This document shows, one piece after another, positions 36,446 to 45,948 of a stretch of 64,000 nucleotides of DNA. Both the position numbers and the translations under genes were made by a program. Each line of letters opens with the position of its first letter. Position 1 is the stretch's first letter. Below the pieces are notes generated by a model. It ran no database searches. It saw nothing but the letters and a program-made list of their open reading frames with translations, and was not told where the DNA came from. The DNA comes from an uncultured Pseudomonadales bacterium (lineage in GTDB: Bacteria; Pseudomonadota; Gammaproteobacteria; Pseudomonadales; Azotimanducaceae). The stretch covers positions 1,860,001 to 1,924,000 of the forward strand of contig OY282455.1 in NCBI GenBank assembly GCA_958296195.1, in the 5' to 3' direction.

Positions 36446-37237
36446 GTGCAGTGCAATGAGCCCTTGGCCGCCTCGGACCCGCAAGCAAGGCGTTTGGCCG
36501 CCGCGGCCTTTGCGCGGGACGGTTTCTTTGTGCTCAGCGGCTTGGTGGACGCCGACCTCGTTCGGTCGCTGCGCCAATCCGTGCTGAAGGCGCTGAAGCC
36601 GCTGCTCGGGCCGGTCGAATACGAGGCGGAAGTGGGCTATCCCGGCGCACCGGCGGCGGTGGACCGCGCCGGCGGACGCACCCCCCGGCGCTTGCTGCAC
36701 GCCCTTGCGCGCTTCCCCAAGCTGGCGGAGTGGGCGCAAAGCCCTGTCTTAGGGGATGCGCTGAAGGCTTGCCTGAACGGCCCCGCGCTGCTGTCGCAAT
36801 GCCACCACAACTGCGTGATGACCAAGCATCCCGGCTACAGCAGCGCCACCCTGTGGCATCAGGACATTCGCTATTGGTCTTTCGACCGGCCGGAGCTGGT
36901 GTCCGTTTGGCTGGCGTTGGGGGACGAGGGCGCCCGCAACGGGGCATTGCGCATCATTCCCGGCAGCCATCGCCTCGAGTTGGACCGGGGCCGCTTCGAC
37001 CGGGACCTGTTCCTGCGCACCGACCAAGCGGACAACAAGGCGCTGGTCCGCGCTGCCCGGGAAGTGTCGCTGGCGCCTGGGGACGCGCTGTTCTTCCATT
37101 GTCGGGCGCTGCATGCCGCCGGGGTCAACCGCAGCGACGCGGTGAAGCTGTCCTGCGTATTCACCTACCACGCGGCGGACAACAGGCCCATACCAGGCAC
37201 CCGCTCGGATCGCTATCCAGGGCTGCGTTTGGCCTAA
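36446..37237 (+). CDS. Phytanoyl-CoA dioxygenase (PhyH) family protein
   Basis: This 263-residue non-heme iron and 2-oxoglutarate-dependent oxygenase has FARDGFFVLSGLVDADLV at the N-terminus, the iron motif H-x-D in LWHQDIRYWSF, NGALRIIPGSHRLELDRGRF and the distal His in FHCRALHAAGVNRSD. The start is a GTG at 36446. The substrate is unknown. The fragment at 35615 belongs to a different member of the same family. The gap 36243-36445 has a tandem ATGACTCA pair near 36295 but no clear gene. Confidence 0.9.
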   Translation: MQCNEPLAASDPQARRLAAAAFARDGFFVLSGLVDADLVRSLRQSVLKALKPLLGPVEYEAEVGYPGAPAAVDRAGGRTPRRLLHALARFPKLAEWAQSPVLGDALKACLNGPALLSQCHHNCVMTKHPGYSSATLWHQDIRYWSFDRPELVSVWLALGDEGARNGALRIIPGSHRLELDRGRFDRDLFLRTDQADNKALVRAAREVSLAPGDALFFHCRALHAAGVNRSDAVKLSCVFTYHAADNRPIPGTRSDRYPGLRLA

Positions 37238-37299
37238 GCCGCCGTGCTCCGTCCATGCGCCGGGTGCCGCCCACCTTGGGATTGATAGCGGCGCACGGC

Positions 37300-38670
37300 T
37301 TATTGGCGACCGTTCCCCTGATCGATCATTGGTGTGCCTGTGATCTTCAACAGCACCCGCCTTCCCAGTTTGAGGATCGGGTAGATAAGGCGGGAGGTCG
37401 TGCGGGAATGGAACATCAGGCGGTTGAGTGCGCCGAAGACCTTGCGCCCGTCCGAAAGAAGCGCCAGCGCATGGAGCGCTGCGTCGCCGCGGTGGAAACG
37501 CCCGTTGATCTTCAACACCATGCCGTCGTTGAGATCGTGGGGCAGCGCCCTGACTTCTTCGACAATCGGCCCGCCCTCTCTCGCGTTCACCAACACCAGA
37601 TCCCCCAAGGACCGTTTGACGTCCAAGTACAGGGCGTAGCGGCGGCACACGGGACATTCGCCGTCGTAGATCAACCACGCCTTCGCCGCCCGTTGCTCAG
37701 GCTTGGCGGCGAAGACGCGCACCGGAATGCCGAGCAGCGGCAGGGACTGCAGCAGACCCGTCAACGAGAAACTTGGGGGGGCAAACGGAGAAAACACGAA
37801 CAGCAGCCCCAGCACCACCGCGAATTGGTGGAACTCAATGTTCAGCAGCCACGCCGTGCCTAGATGGAAGAGCATGAGCACAATGCCCAATGGTCGATGC
37901 AGGTGCGGCCGGAACAGGGCGAAGATCGCCGCAAGCTGGATGTAGATCAGGCTCAGAAAGATGAATTGGGCCAGCAGCTCGTTCTTTGCCAGGAAAGGCA
38001 GCAGGACTGGCACCGGCAGCGTGTCCGACATCATTCTATCCAACAGGATTCGAACGAAGCCATCGGTGGTCAGAAGCTCCGCACCGCTATGCGCGATCTT
38101 CCAGAAACCGGAAAGAGAGTACGACAGCAGTGGCATGAGCTGTGCGAACCACAGCACCACCACGCAGTTCATGGCCGCCTTGCGCGACATCCGGTAAGGT
38201 CGGCCAACGGCCGACGGCAGGAACAGGAGCGCGAAGCTCATATAGACGTAGAAGTGCTTGCTGTGGTTTATGGCGCCGTGGGAGTTCTCCAAGGCGACGT
38301 ACAGGAAGATGTAGAGGAAGATTCCCAAGCGCCAGACCAGCCGGCCAGGAAAGGCGACGGCAAGCAGGCCGAACAGGGAGCAGATCACAGGCGTGATCGG
38401 TGCCTTTGCCGCCAGTGCCGGCCAACCGTCGCCCAGCAGGCCGTTCAAAAGTTCGACTGGCCACAGAGGCTGGGTTGGCGTCGTCGGCAGGGTGTGGGGG
38501 CTCATGTTCGTGTTCATCGTGTATGCAATGAACAGATAGAAGAAGCGCACCAGCCAGGCCACCTCAACGCCGGCCCTGCTGAAGTCCGCAGGGGTGCGGC
38601 GCGGGCCGGGATCCACGCGCAGAAACAAGCGTAGCCGGCGGAGCAATTGCGAGACGGTGGGCATTTTCAA
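37300..38670 (-). CDS. Vitamin-K-carboxylase-like (HTTM) membrane protein fused to a DCC thiol-oxidoreductase domain
   Basis: This 456-residue protein has about eight membrane segments in residues 35-310 (HTTM type, e.g. LGIFLYIFLYVALENSHGAI, then NHSKHFYVY). A soluble domain at about 335-440 opens with AWLIYDGECPVCRRYALYL, the D-G-x-C-x-x-C signature of DUF393/DCC thioredoxin-like proteins. HTTM proteins are related to gamma-glutamyl carboxylase, which needs thiol redox chemistry, so a linked redox domain makes sense. Its substrate is unknown. The ATG overlaps the stop of the upstream gene by 4 bp, so the two are coupled. Confidence 0.85.
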   Translation of the reverse strand: MKMPTVSQLLRRLRLFLRVDPGPRRTPADFSRAGVEVAWLVRFFYLFIAYTMNTNMSPHTLPTTPTQPLWPVELLNGLLGDGWPALAAKAPITPVICSLFGLLAVAFPGRLVWRLGIFLYIFLYVALENSHGAINHSKHFYVYMSFALLFLPSAVGRPYRMSRKAAMNCVVVLWFAQLMPLLSYSLSGFWKIAHSGAELLTTDGFVRILLDRMMSDTLPVPVLLPFLAKNELLAQFIFLSLIYIQLAAIFALFRPHLHRPLGIVLMLFHLGTAWLLNIEFHQFAVVLGLLFVFSPFAPPSFSLTGLLQSLPLLGIPVRVFAAKPEQRAAKAWLIYDGECPVCRRYALYLDVKRSLGDLVLVNAREGGPIVEEVRALPHDLNDGMVLKINGRFHRGDAALHALALLSDGRKVFGALNRLMFHSRTTSRLIYPILKLGRRVLLKITGTPMIDQGNGRQ

Positions 38671-39617
38671 CTCGGCCTCGATCGAACGTCAAGTGCCGAC
38701 TCGGGAACGTCGAACGTCACGTCCCAAACGCGGTCCTGCCCGGAAACGAATTGCCCGGTCTGAATGCGGGACATCTCATAATCCGGCAGCGGCGCGACCG
38801 CGATGCAGCCGGCGTCGGCCTTGAAGAAGTGATCGAAGAAGTGGAAATTGAGGTTGTCGAAGCGGAAACGCTTCCGGCGGTCCGGCAGGTCGGCGGCATT
38901 CTTGGGGAACACATGCAGGAAAAATCGCGTCGCCATGTCCGCCGCCGTGCAGGCTTCGTTTAGGTAAATCAAACTGCTGTCGTGCAGGAAGACATCGAAC
39001 CGGGAGTGCGCTAACGGTTCGGCTTGCCGAATGTGTTGTTCCACCGCGTCCCACATGGCCGTTCCGACGGGCAAGGGCGTGGCGTCGGGAATGCGGCCCA
39101 GCTTGGTGTGCCAGCGGCCGATCGTGCCTCTTGGGCGGTAGAAGTCCATCCGGCGCATTTTGCCGGCGGCGAAGTCGTCAATTGCGGCGCGCACCTCGTG
39201 CAGAGATGCCCGCACCAGAACGATGCTGAACTCCAGGTCGTCACTATTGGCGACCTTTTTGACCACGGGATAGAGCAGTCGTTCCACGGCCGCATCGCAG
39301 CCCGGCGGTCGATTCAGGCAGATGTTCACCGTTCTATACAGAACTTTCTGCGATAGACCGACATCAATGTTTGGTATCAGGTAACGGACGCCGGCGACTG
39401 CCTTGCCGTCAATGGCGTGCGCGATCACGCCACGTTCTTCGCTGCGCCAGTCCGGTGTGCGTGAAAAGAGTGTCCACGCGAAGAATGGAAATATCTCGCC
39501 GGACCTGATTTCCGCCACCGGCGGCGGCGCCCAGACCTGAAGCAGGTAGGCGCAGGCGAACAACGGAATGGCGTTTTTGCGGAGCCTGTAGGCGCTGATG
39601 GACCTTGTTGCGGACAC
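38667..39617 (-). CDS. Unrecognised protein coupled to the HTTM-DCC gene
   Basis: This encodes about 316 residues. The GTG start at 39617 (MSATRSISAYRLRKNAIPLF) is chosen because the upstream part of the frame is Arg/Pro-rich and overlaps the flavoprotein gene. Residues 14-26 (NAIPLFACAYLLQ) are a weak membrane anchor. Recognisable blocks are FPFFAWTLFSRTPDWR, PRGTIGRWHTKLGRIP, SLIYLNEACTAADM and NLNFHFFDHFFKAD. I do not recognise a family. Coupling to a carboxylase-like membrane protein suggests it is its partner. Confidence 0.7.
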   Translation of the reverse strand: MSATRSISAYRLRKNAIPLFACAYLLQVWAPPPVAEIRSGEIFPFFAWTLFSRTPDWRSEERGVIAHAIDGKAVAGVRYLIPNIDVGLSQKVLYRTVNICLNRPPGCDAAVERLLYPVVKKVANSDDLEFSIVLVRASLHEVRAAIDDFAAGKMRRMDFYRPRGTIGRWHTKLGRIPDATPLPVGTAMWDAVEQHIRQAEPLAHSRFDVFLHDSSLIYLNEACTAADMATRFFLHVFPKNAADLPDRRKRFRFDNLNFHFFDHFFKADAGCIAVAPLPDYEMSRIQTGQFVSGQDRVWDVTFDVPESALDVRSRPS

Positions 39618-39696
39618 CTTGCGGCTGCTTTGCTCATGAATGCTGGAAGTGAGTGTAACCCCGTCGCTACGGTGTGCAACCGGCCCGGTCCGTCGC

Positions 39697-41649
39697 TCAC
39701 GCCTTGACTGTCGCTCCTGCGCCAAGTTGCTCGCGCACGGCGCGGTGCGCGGCGTCGATGGCCCCGTTGACGTAGGCCAGGGCTTCGGAGTCGGAGTTGG
39801 CGATGGAGATGCGGCCTCGTTGCCGTCGCCCAACCAGATGGGGCGCCGCGCCCCTGTCCCAATCGGGGTCCCATAGATCCAAGTACTCATAGGCGTAGCC
39901 GTGCGGCCAGCGGTTGACGGTGATGGCGGCGATGTCTCGGTTTACATCCAGCCCGGCACCGCCCCAAAAGGCGTCCAGATGCTCCCTAATTTCCCGTTCA
40001 AAGTCCGCAAAGCTGGTGTTCAGCAACAGCCGGCGGCCAAGGTGCGCCTGCTCCCGGGGGTTCATGCCTGGAGCTTTCAAGCTGGATACATGGAAGCCCT
40101 GCAGCAGGGCCGGCTGCTCCGGCGCCGCGGTGAAGCCGTAGCCGCCCATGCTGACCGGGAAGTCCATCGACAGCACGGTTAGAAAGGACTCCGGCGCATA
40201 GACCCGAGCGAAGCCGGACCGCGCCAGCGCCCGCCAATTGCGCAAGGCGATGTTGACGTAGGTGATGGGGGTCTTCTCGGCGTAGTTCAGCGCCTTGACG
40301 GCGGCTTGATCTTGGCCGACCTCTGGGCAGATGTGCGGGATCATCTTGTTGTAGCAGGCTAGGATCGCGTGCTTGCCGCGCACCCGCTCGGCCGCGCCTT
40401 GGCGGACGTAGGTGAGGTCAACGGCGGCGTTGCCGGGAACGTGCTCCACGTTGACGACGGTGCTGTTCAGGCGGATTCTGGTTTGATTGGCCGCCGCGTC
40501 CAGCTTGCCGTAGTCGAAGCGGGCTTGAACGATGTCCTCCATGCTGCGGCCGGGCGCCGCGCCGGGAACTAGGCTGCGGGCCAACAGGCGGGCGATGGTG
40601 GCGTTGCCGTCGGGAAAGTGGAAGATGTAGGGTTCGGACTCCTCCGCCAGTTCCCTGGCGAAGGCTTTGCTGACCTTGGCGCTGCCGGTGTAGAGCAGTG
40701 CGACCCCGCGCTCGCCGAGCAGGCCGTATTCGAGCAGTTCCCAAGCCGACATGACGTCGGCGCTGTAGCCCATCAAGAGACGCGGCGCATCGGCGAAGGC
40801 GGTTACGCCATCGTCGGCTAGCCCCACCACGTTCTTGAAAAAGGCTTCCGCAGGCATTTCCCTAAGCGCCGCGCTGCGCACCCTGACGGAGGCTTCCGGC
40901 ATGAAGGACAGGTCGCCGCGCACCAACTCGACCAAGGCGATTTTCGACTGCTCGCTTAGGGGATAGCGGCGGATCGCCTGCTCCTGTTCCGCCAGCGTCG
41001 TTGCACCCACTTGGAAGGGATTCAGCACGTCCAGAAGAACTTTGGCGGTGCCGGTCGGCGCGAACGCCGAGGGCGGGAAGTAAACCCCGGAATTCAGGCC
41101 GAAGCGGGCGAAGAAACCTTCGTCAAAGTAGCCGTAGAATCGCTCCGCGTCCACCGCCAAGGCCCGCAGCAGGCGCTTGGCCGGCCTGGAGTAGTCGGCC
41201 GGGCTGTCGATGCTTTGGCTGCCGCCGTAGCCGATCAAGGTGTGGCCATCCACGTCGAATTCGTTGCGCTTGGCATGGCCGCCGAAGTCGTCGTGGTTGT
41301 CCAGCACCAGAATCTTGGCGCCGCCGCCGGCCCGCTCGCGGAAGTACCAAGCCGCTGCCAGCCCGGAGAGGCCGCCGCCGACCACCACGAGGTCGTACTC
41401 GTCGTCCGTGCGGCGTTGCGGCTTGGCCCACTTTGCGCCGCCTAGGGCCAAGCCGTGGGCCACCTCAAAGGACCCTGGATGGCTGCCGCGCATCCCGGTC
41501 AAGGCTGGCGGATAATGGCTGTCCGAAGAATCCGAAGCAAGGATGCCTTGCTTCGCCATCGCGGTGAGAGGGCTTAGGCTCAAAGCGCCACCAGCCACCG
41601 GTAGGGCGATGCCGTTCAGAAAGTCGCGCCGGGTGATCTGGTTGTCCAA
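39697..41649 (-). CDS. Tat-exported FAD-dependent oxidase (spermidine-dehydrogenase-like)
   Basis: This 650-residue flavoprotein carries a Tat signal (ITRRDFLNGIALPVAGGAL). The FAD fold is YDLVVVGGGLSGLAAAWYF, followed by ILVLDNHDDFGGHAKRNEFD. The C-terminal part ends with RWPHGYAYEYLDLWDPDWDR and RISIANSDSEALAYVNGAI, as in the spermidine-dehydrogenase-like oxidoreductases. It probably oxidises an amine in the periplasm. The next gene downstream starts 80 bp away on the same strand. The substrate is inferred only from family resemblance. Confidence 0.85.
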   Translation of the reverse strand: MDNQITRRDFLNGIALPVAGGALSLSPLTAMAKQGILASDSSDSHYPPALTGMRGSHPGSFEVAHGLALGGAKWAKPQRRTDDEYDLVVVGGGLSGLAAAWYFRERAGGGAKILVLDNHDDFGGHAKRNEFDVDGHTLIGYGGSQSIDSPADYSRPAKRLLRALAVDAERFYGYFDEGFFARFGLNSGVYFPPSAFAPTGTAKVLLDVLNPFQVGATTLAEQEQAIRRYPLSEQSKIALVELVRGDLSFMPEASVRVRSAALREMPAEAFFKNVVGLADDGVTAFADAPRLLMGYSADVMSAWELLEYGLLGERGVALLYTGSAKVSKAFARELAEESEPYIFHFPDGNATIARLLARSLVPGAAPGRSMEDIVQARFDYGKLDAAANQTRIRLNSTVVNVEHVPGNAAVDLTYVRQGAAERVRGKHAILACYNKMIPHICPEVGQDQAAVKALNYAEKTPITYVNIALRNWRALARSGFARVYAPESFLTVLSMDFPVSMGGYGFTAAPEQPALLQGFHVSSLKAPGMNPREQAHLGRRLLLNTSFADFEREIREHLDAFWGGAGLDVNRDIAAITVNRWPHGYAYEYLDLWDPDWDRGAAPHLVGRRQRGRISIANSDSEALAYVNGAIDAAHRAVREQLGAGATVKA

Positions 41650-41697
41650 TTCCGCCCCTTTAGAACGAATTGCATGAACGGACAGCCTTGCGCGGCG

Positions 41698-42444
41698 CTA
41701 CCCCCCGCAGAGACTGCGTTCGCAGGGAACGCCATCTTGGTCACCGTCCATGCCGGCTAGGCCGCAGGTATGCAAATGGAAGCGGGCTTCGGCGCATGAG
41801 TTCATGTCGCGGCAGTCGCGTTTGTTGCCGCAGGAGAATGCAACTGGGCTGCGGGCCGCTCTGGCGCTGCGCACAACTCCGGTGCTGCGGGCTACTGCGG
41901 TGCTGCGGGACCTTGCATTGCTCTGGGCTGCCCTGGCCTTGTGTTCGCGTTGCCGCCATTCCCAAGGGGGCGTTGCTTGGCTGCTGTGCTGGGACCAAAG
42001 GCCCCGGCCGGCGTTGCGGGCGGAGGCTTCATCAGGCAGCCAATTTTCCGTGGCGTAGCGCCGGTACACCCAAGCGTGGCCTTCGCGCACCATCTCCCGG
42101 TTGATGTCGCGGCGGCCTAGGTGCAGACGGGCGAGCAAGCGCCCATACCGGTCCTCGCCGTTGGAGGCGACCCACACCGTTTGCCCGAACACCTTGTTCG
42201 CCAATGCTTGGCGGGAGCGGGCGCCCCAAGGCTGCCGGCGTTCCGGGGCGTCAATTTCGGTCAGGCGGGCCTTGATTTGCGCTGCGCCCACGCTGTCCCG
42301 CTGGAGCAGAGTGACCGTGTCGCCATCGCTTATTCCCACTACCTTGGCGGCGAAGCAATGTTGGTCACGGCAACTGGAGTCGGCAACGCCATGTCCGGAC
42401 AGGGTGAGGAAGAAAAGGAGCGCCAGAGACCGCGGCATGGCCAA
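41698..42444 (-). CDS. Secreted thermonuclease with C-terminal excalibur domain
   Basis: This 248-residue protein has a signal peptide (SLALLFFLTLSGHGVA). The nuclease domain at about 30-150 has GISDGDTVTLL, the catalytic Arg and Glu in ARLTEIDAPERRQPWG, and NGEDRYGRLLARLHL. A Ser/Arg/Ala-repeat linker (residues 170-200) leads to an excalibur calcium-binding domain with paired Cys and MDGDQDGVPCERSLC. This architecture is common in extracellular DNases. It may release nucleotides or degrade free DNA. Confidence 0.92.
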   Translation of the reverse strand: MAMPRSLALLFFLTLSGHGVADSSCRDQHCFAAKVVGISDGDTVTLLQRDSVGAAQIKARLTEIDAPERRQPWGARSRQALANKVFGQTVWVASNGEDRYGRLLARLHLGRRDINREMVREGHAWVYRRYATENWLPDEASARNAGRGLWSQHSSQATPPWEWRQREHKARAAQSNARSRSTAVARSTGVVRSARAARSPVAFSCGNKRDCRDMNSCAEARFHLHTCGLAGMDGDQDGVPCERSLCGG

Positions 42445-42592
42445 TTTCCTACGGAAACTATGGCCACTATCTTACACCCGCATAGGGTTGATGTGTTGCA
42501 AATCTGGCTTCGGGAGCGCTGCCGACCATCCGTGGAAACCAGTTCGCAATCAGGTCGGTGGCTGCCTGCGGACTGGTCGCCGGCACCCCGCG

Positions 42593-43384
42593 CTAGCGCT
42601 GAATCGCCTCCCTCCACACCACCGTCGCCATGCGGCCGGTGGTGCCGTCCCTGCGGTGGGAATGGAAATTCGGGTTGGACCAGGTGCAGATGCGCTCGCA
42701 GTGGATTTGGGTGACGCCGGCTTGCCGCAGCAGCCACTCCGCCAAGGCGAAGAGATCCAAATACCATTTGCCGGGTTTGTCCCCCACCCGCAGCAGGGTG
42801 GTTTCAAGGGCCGCATCGGTGTTGGCCAGCACGGCCGTGCGCACGTCCAAACCCACTTCGTAGGCGTCCGGGCCGATGGCGGGACCAATCCACGCCAACA
42901 GCTCCGCACCGGGTTCGCCTGGGGGGTTGCCGGCACCCTCAGACTGCCCCATAGCTCTGACCAACTGCTCCACCACCCCGCCCGTCAGGCCGCGCCAACC
43001 GCCGTGGGCTGCGCCGATGCGGGTGCCGTCCCGGCTGGCGAGCACAATGGGTGTGCAGTCGGCGGTTTGGATGGCTAAGCCGATGCCTCTTTCAGCGGTC
43101 CAGACGGCGTCGGCTTCCGGCTCCGTGCGGCAGGTGCGCCGGTCGGCGTGGATGCAACGGCGGCCATGGACCTGAGTGAGCCATTGCAACCGCCCGGCCT
43201 CGCCCACGGTGGCAAGCTGGAGATGCCGCCGGCTTGCGGCCACCGCATTCAATGCGCCGTCCCCCTGCAAGCCCACATTCATGACCGGGTTTTGGGGAGG
43301 GCCGCCTTCGCGTGTGGTCGTGAGCGCTCGAACGCCGGCCGGCGTCGGCCAAGAGGCGCCTATCCAACCGTGGTGGGGCTGCAT
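42593..43384 (-). CDS. pgeF: Purine nucleoside phosphorylase of the PgeF/YfiH (laccase-domain) family
   Basis: This 263-residue protein has the typical features: ALTTTREGGPPQNPVMNVGL, LTQVHGRRC with the first His, IQTADCTPIVLAS with the Cys ligand, and GAAHGGWRGLTGGVVE with the second His. WSNPNFHSHRRDGTTGRMA is the C-terminal signature. The family was first called polyphenol oxidase and later shown to phosphorylate purine nucleosides, and it also acts in cell-wall proofreading in E. coli. It lies downstream of rluD, as in many gammaproteobacteria. Confidence 0.93.
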   Translation of the reverse strand: MQPHHGWIGASWPTPAGVRALTTTREGGPPQNPVMNVGLQGDGALNAVAASRRHLQLATVGEAGRLQWLTQVHGRRCIHADRRTCRTEPEADAVWTAERGIGLAIQTADCTPIVLASRDGTRIGAAHGGWRGLTGGVVEQLVRAMGQSEGAGNPPGEPGAELLAWIGPAIGPDAYEVGLDVRTAVLANTDAALETTLLRVGDKPGKWYLDLFALAEWLLRQAGVTQIHCERICTWSNPNFHSHRRDGTTGRMATVVWREAIQR

Positions 43385-43387
43385 CTG

Positions 43388-43597
43388 TCACCGACCTCCA
43401 CGGCGGGAATGTCCCGATAGCGACCGGGCCGGGCCATGCAAAGCGGTTGCCGGTGCAAGGCGGCCAATGCGGACGCCCAAGGCGCGAACAAGGCGTTTCC
43501 TGCATGGTGTTGAAGCGGCTCTAAGGGCCGTTGCCAGCGAGCGCCGGCATTCCGCCGTCCGCAGCGTAACGCCGCCAAGGCTGACCCGCTTAGGCAT
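43388..43597 (-). CDS. Small Arg-rich ORF between rluD and pgeF
   Basis: A frame of 69 codons whose ATG overlaps the rluD stop (ATGCCTAA) and whose TGA is 3 bp before the pgeF ATG. Such tight packing could mean a real coupled gene, but the product (MPKRVSLGGVTLRTAECRRS ...) is Arg/Ala-rich, like a shadow frame, and is not recognised. Confidence 0.25.
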   Translation of the reverse strand: MPKRVSLGGVTLRTAECRRSLATALRAASTPCRKRLVRALGVRIGRLAPATALHGPARSLSGHSRRGGR

Positions 43598-44567
43598 CGC
43601 TGTGCGACTCCTGATCTTGGCGCAGCACGGCGATCAATTCCGCAAAGTCCTTCGGGGGCGGCGCTTGGAAAAGGCGGCGCTCGCCCGTGCTTGGATGGTC
43701 AAAGGCCAATTCGGCCGCGTGCAGCGCCGGCCGCTGAAAACTGCGGACGGTGAGCATCACTTCCGGGTGGGGAGCACGGGGCAGGCGGCCCCGGGCGCCG
43801 TAGCGGCGGTCGCCCACCAAGGGATGGCCGATGCTGGCCATGTGGACGCGAATTTGATGGGTGCGCCCGGTCTCCAATTCGGCGGCAAAGAGCGTGTGCG
43901 CCCGGAAACGGGTCCTAACGGCCACATGAGTGCGGGCCGTCCGTCCGTCCTCGCGCACCTGCTGCTTGGTGCGCTGATGGGGGTCCCGGCCTATGGGCTT
44001 GTCGATGACTTGGCCGCTGGTCAAGACGCCTTCGGCAACGCCAAGGTAACGCCTGACGACTCGGTGTTGGGAGATGGCCTCCACCAGCCGTGCGTGCGCC
44101 AGCTTGGATGCGGCCACCACCAGCAGCCCGGAGGTGCCTTGATCTAGGCGATGCACGATGCCGCCCCTAGGCAGGCCGCGCAGCGCCGGACGATGCCGCA
44201 GCAAGCCGTTGACCAAGGTGCCGTCGGGGTTGCCGGCCCCCGGATGCACCACCACGCCCGGGGGCTTGTTGATGACCAGAATGTCCTCGTCTTCAGCAAT
44301 GATGTCGAACGCCACGGCTTGGGGCTTGGCCCAATCCTCCGTCGGCGTGGGTTCGGGCCTTAGTTTAAGCCGTTCGCCGCCGTTCAGTATGCGGTTCGGC
44401 TTGGCGGCTTGGCCGTCCACGGTCAACGCCCCGCTTTTGATCAAGCGCGTCAGCATGGTGCGGGAATGGTCCCTGAACAGGCGGGCGGCGGCTCGATCGG
44501 CCCGCTCTCCGGCCAAGTCCGAAGGCACGACGGCCTCGATCATCCCGTTGGCTGCTTCTGCGTTCAT
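43590..44567 (-). CDS. rluD: Ribosomal large subunit pseudouridine synthase D
   Basis: This protein of about 325 residues makes pseudouridines at 23S rRNA positions 1911, 1915 and 1917. An S4 RNA-binding domain (RTMLTRLIKSGALTVDGQAA) comes first. The synthase domain has the catalytic Asp in GIVHRLDQGTSGLLVVA and ELETGRTHQIRVHMASIGHP. The start at 44567 (MNAEAANGMIEAVV) is preferred over 44666, which adds a non-family tail. It is divergent from bamD, a widespread pairing in this class. Confidence 0.96.
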   Translation of the reverse strand: MNAEAANGMIEAVVPSDLAGERADRAAARLFRDHSRTMLTRLIKSGALTVDGQAAKPNRILNGGERLKLRPEPTPTEDWAKPQAVAFDIIAEDEDILVINKPPGVVVHPGAGNPDGTLVNGLLRHRPALRGLPRGGIVHRLDQGTSGLLVVAASKLAHARLVEAISQHRVVRRYLGVAEGVLTSGQVIDKPIGRDPHQRTKQQVREDGRTARTHVAVRTRFRAHTLFAAELETGRTHQIRVHMASIGHPLVGDRRYGARGRLPRAPHPEVMLTVRSFQRPALHAAELAFDHPSTGERRLFQAPPPKDFAELIAVLRQDQESHSDA

Positions 44568-44834
44568 GGCTCCTGTCAGAGACGCTCCCAAGGGAGCTTT
44601 CGCCGCACCCCGGCCAACCGATGCCCGTGCGGACTTGAAAAGTGCGCATGAAGGCTCGTTTGGCAACGCGAATATACCGCCGGTTGCGGGGGCAAGGGCA
44701 AATGGCCCCGAAACACCTCGTCCAGGCTTGCCAAGGCCATCGGCATGGACGGATCTCCCCCATTCAGTTGTTGAAATGTGCGAGTCGGACCCATTTAGGT
44801 TAGATTACCGCTTTTTGCGGCAGTAGGCTTTGCA

Positions 44835-45908
44835 ATGACTGTGGCCAGTGCGTTCATCCACCCCGCCCGCCCCCATAGGTTTGTGGGCGTTCCCCGGCGT
44901 TTCGGCGGCGGCTGGCGATGGTTGGGGTTGGCGCTGCTGCTGGCTGTTTTCGCCGGTTGCTCCTGGATGCCCTTTGTCGGCAAAAAGGACAAGGACGAGG
45001 AAGAGGAGGACGTCAACGCCACGGAGCAGATGCTCTACCGCAACGCCCAACGCAGTCTGCGGGCGGGCAACTACGAGCGGGCCGTCACGGCCTTGGAGCG
45101 GCTGGAGGCGCGGTTTCCCTTTGGCCGCTATGCGGAGCAAGCGCAGTTGGAGCTGGTCTATGCCCGCTATCAGTCCTCAGACCATGACACGGCGCGGCTG
45201 GCGGCGGACCGGTTCATACGGCTGCATCCCCAGCACAGCAACATCGACTACGCCTACTATCTGAAGGGCTTGGCCGCCTACAACAAGAACCGCGGCCTGC
45301 TGGATCGGGTGTTCACTGCGGACGCCTCCAAGCGGGACATGACTTCAGCCGCCCAAGCCTACGCGGACTTCGCCGACCTGCTGGCCCGCTATCCCCATAG
45401 CGAGTACGCGTCTGACGCCCGGCAACGCATGATCTACCTCAAGAATTTGTTGGCGGCTGCGGAACTTTATGTGGCGGACTACTACTTGCGCCGGGGTGCC
45501 TATGCCGCCGCCGCCAACCGGGCCCGCCACGTTCTGGAGAACTATCCCCAAGCGGAATCCGGACCGGAGGCGTTAATCGTGTTGGTGGAGGCGAATTACA
45601 GGCTGGAGCTGCCGGCCGCCGCCAATGACGCCCTGCGGGTGTTGGCGGTGAACTACCCGAATCATCCGGCCTTCGATGAAAATGGAGATCTGGTGCTGGC
45701 GGACCGCGTCCGCGATCGGGAGCGCTCCTGGGCAAACCTGATGACCCTAGGGCTGTTGGGTCGGCCCGAAGTGCCGCCGCCGTTGCGCTTGCAGCATCCC
45801 GAAGGCTTCGAGCCGCCGCCCCGGGATCCCGCCGCTGTCGCAGAGGCGGGCAGCCGGGCGAAGCAACAGAAGAAAGGGCGTTGGCGCCGCTGGGTGCCGT
45901 TCTTTTAG
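44835..45908 (+). CDS. bamD: Outer-membrane assembly lipoprotein BamD
   Basis: This 357-residue lipoprotein of the Bam complex, which folds beta-barrel proteins into the outer membrane, has its lipobox Cys at residue 42 (LLLAVFAGCSW). A charged linker (KKDKDEEEEDV) is followed by five TPR-type helical repeats (AQRSLRAGNYERAVTALERL; SNIDYAYYLKGLAAYNKNRG). The C-terminus is about 80 residues longer than in E. coli, with a Pro-rich and basic tail (QQKKGRWRRW). A start further in, with less than 41 residues before the Cys, is possible. Confidence 0.95.
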   Translation: MTVASAFIHPARPHRFVGVPRRFGGGWRWLGLALLLAVFAGCSWMPFVGKKDKDEEEEDVNATEQMLYRNAQRSLRAGNYERAVTALERLEARFPFGRYAEQAQLELVYARYQSSDHDTARLAADRFIRLHPQHSNIDYAYYLKGLAAYNKNRGLLDRVFTADASKRDMTSAAQAYADFADLLARYPHSEYASDARQRMIYLKNLLAAAELYVADYYLRRGAYAAAANRARHVLENYPQAESGPEALIVLVEANYRLELPAAANDALRVLAVNYPNHPAFDENGDLVLADRVRDRERSWANLMTLGLLGRPEVPPPLRLQHPEGFEPPPRDPAAVAEAGSRAKQQKKGRWRRWVPFF

Positions 45909-45948
45909 CTCCCCGGAACTCCCCGGCAAAACTGGCGGAGCGCCCTTC

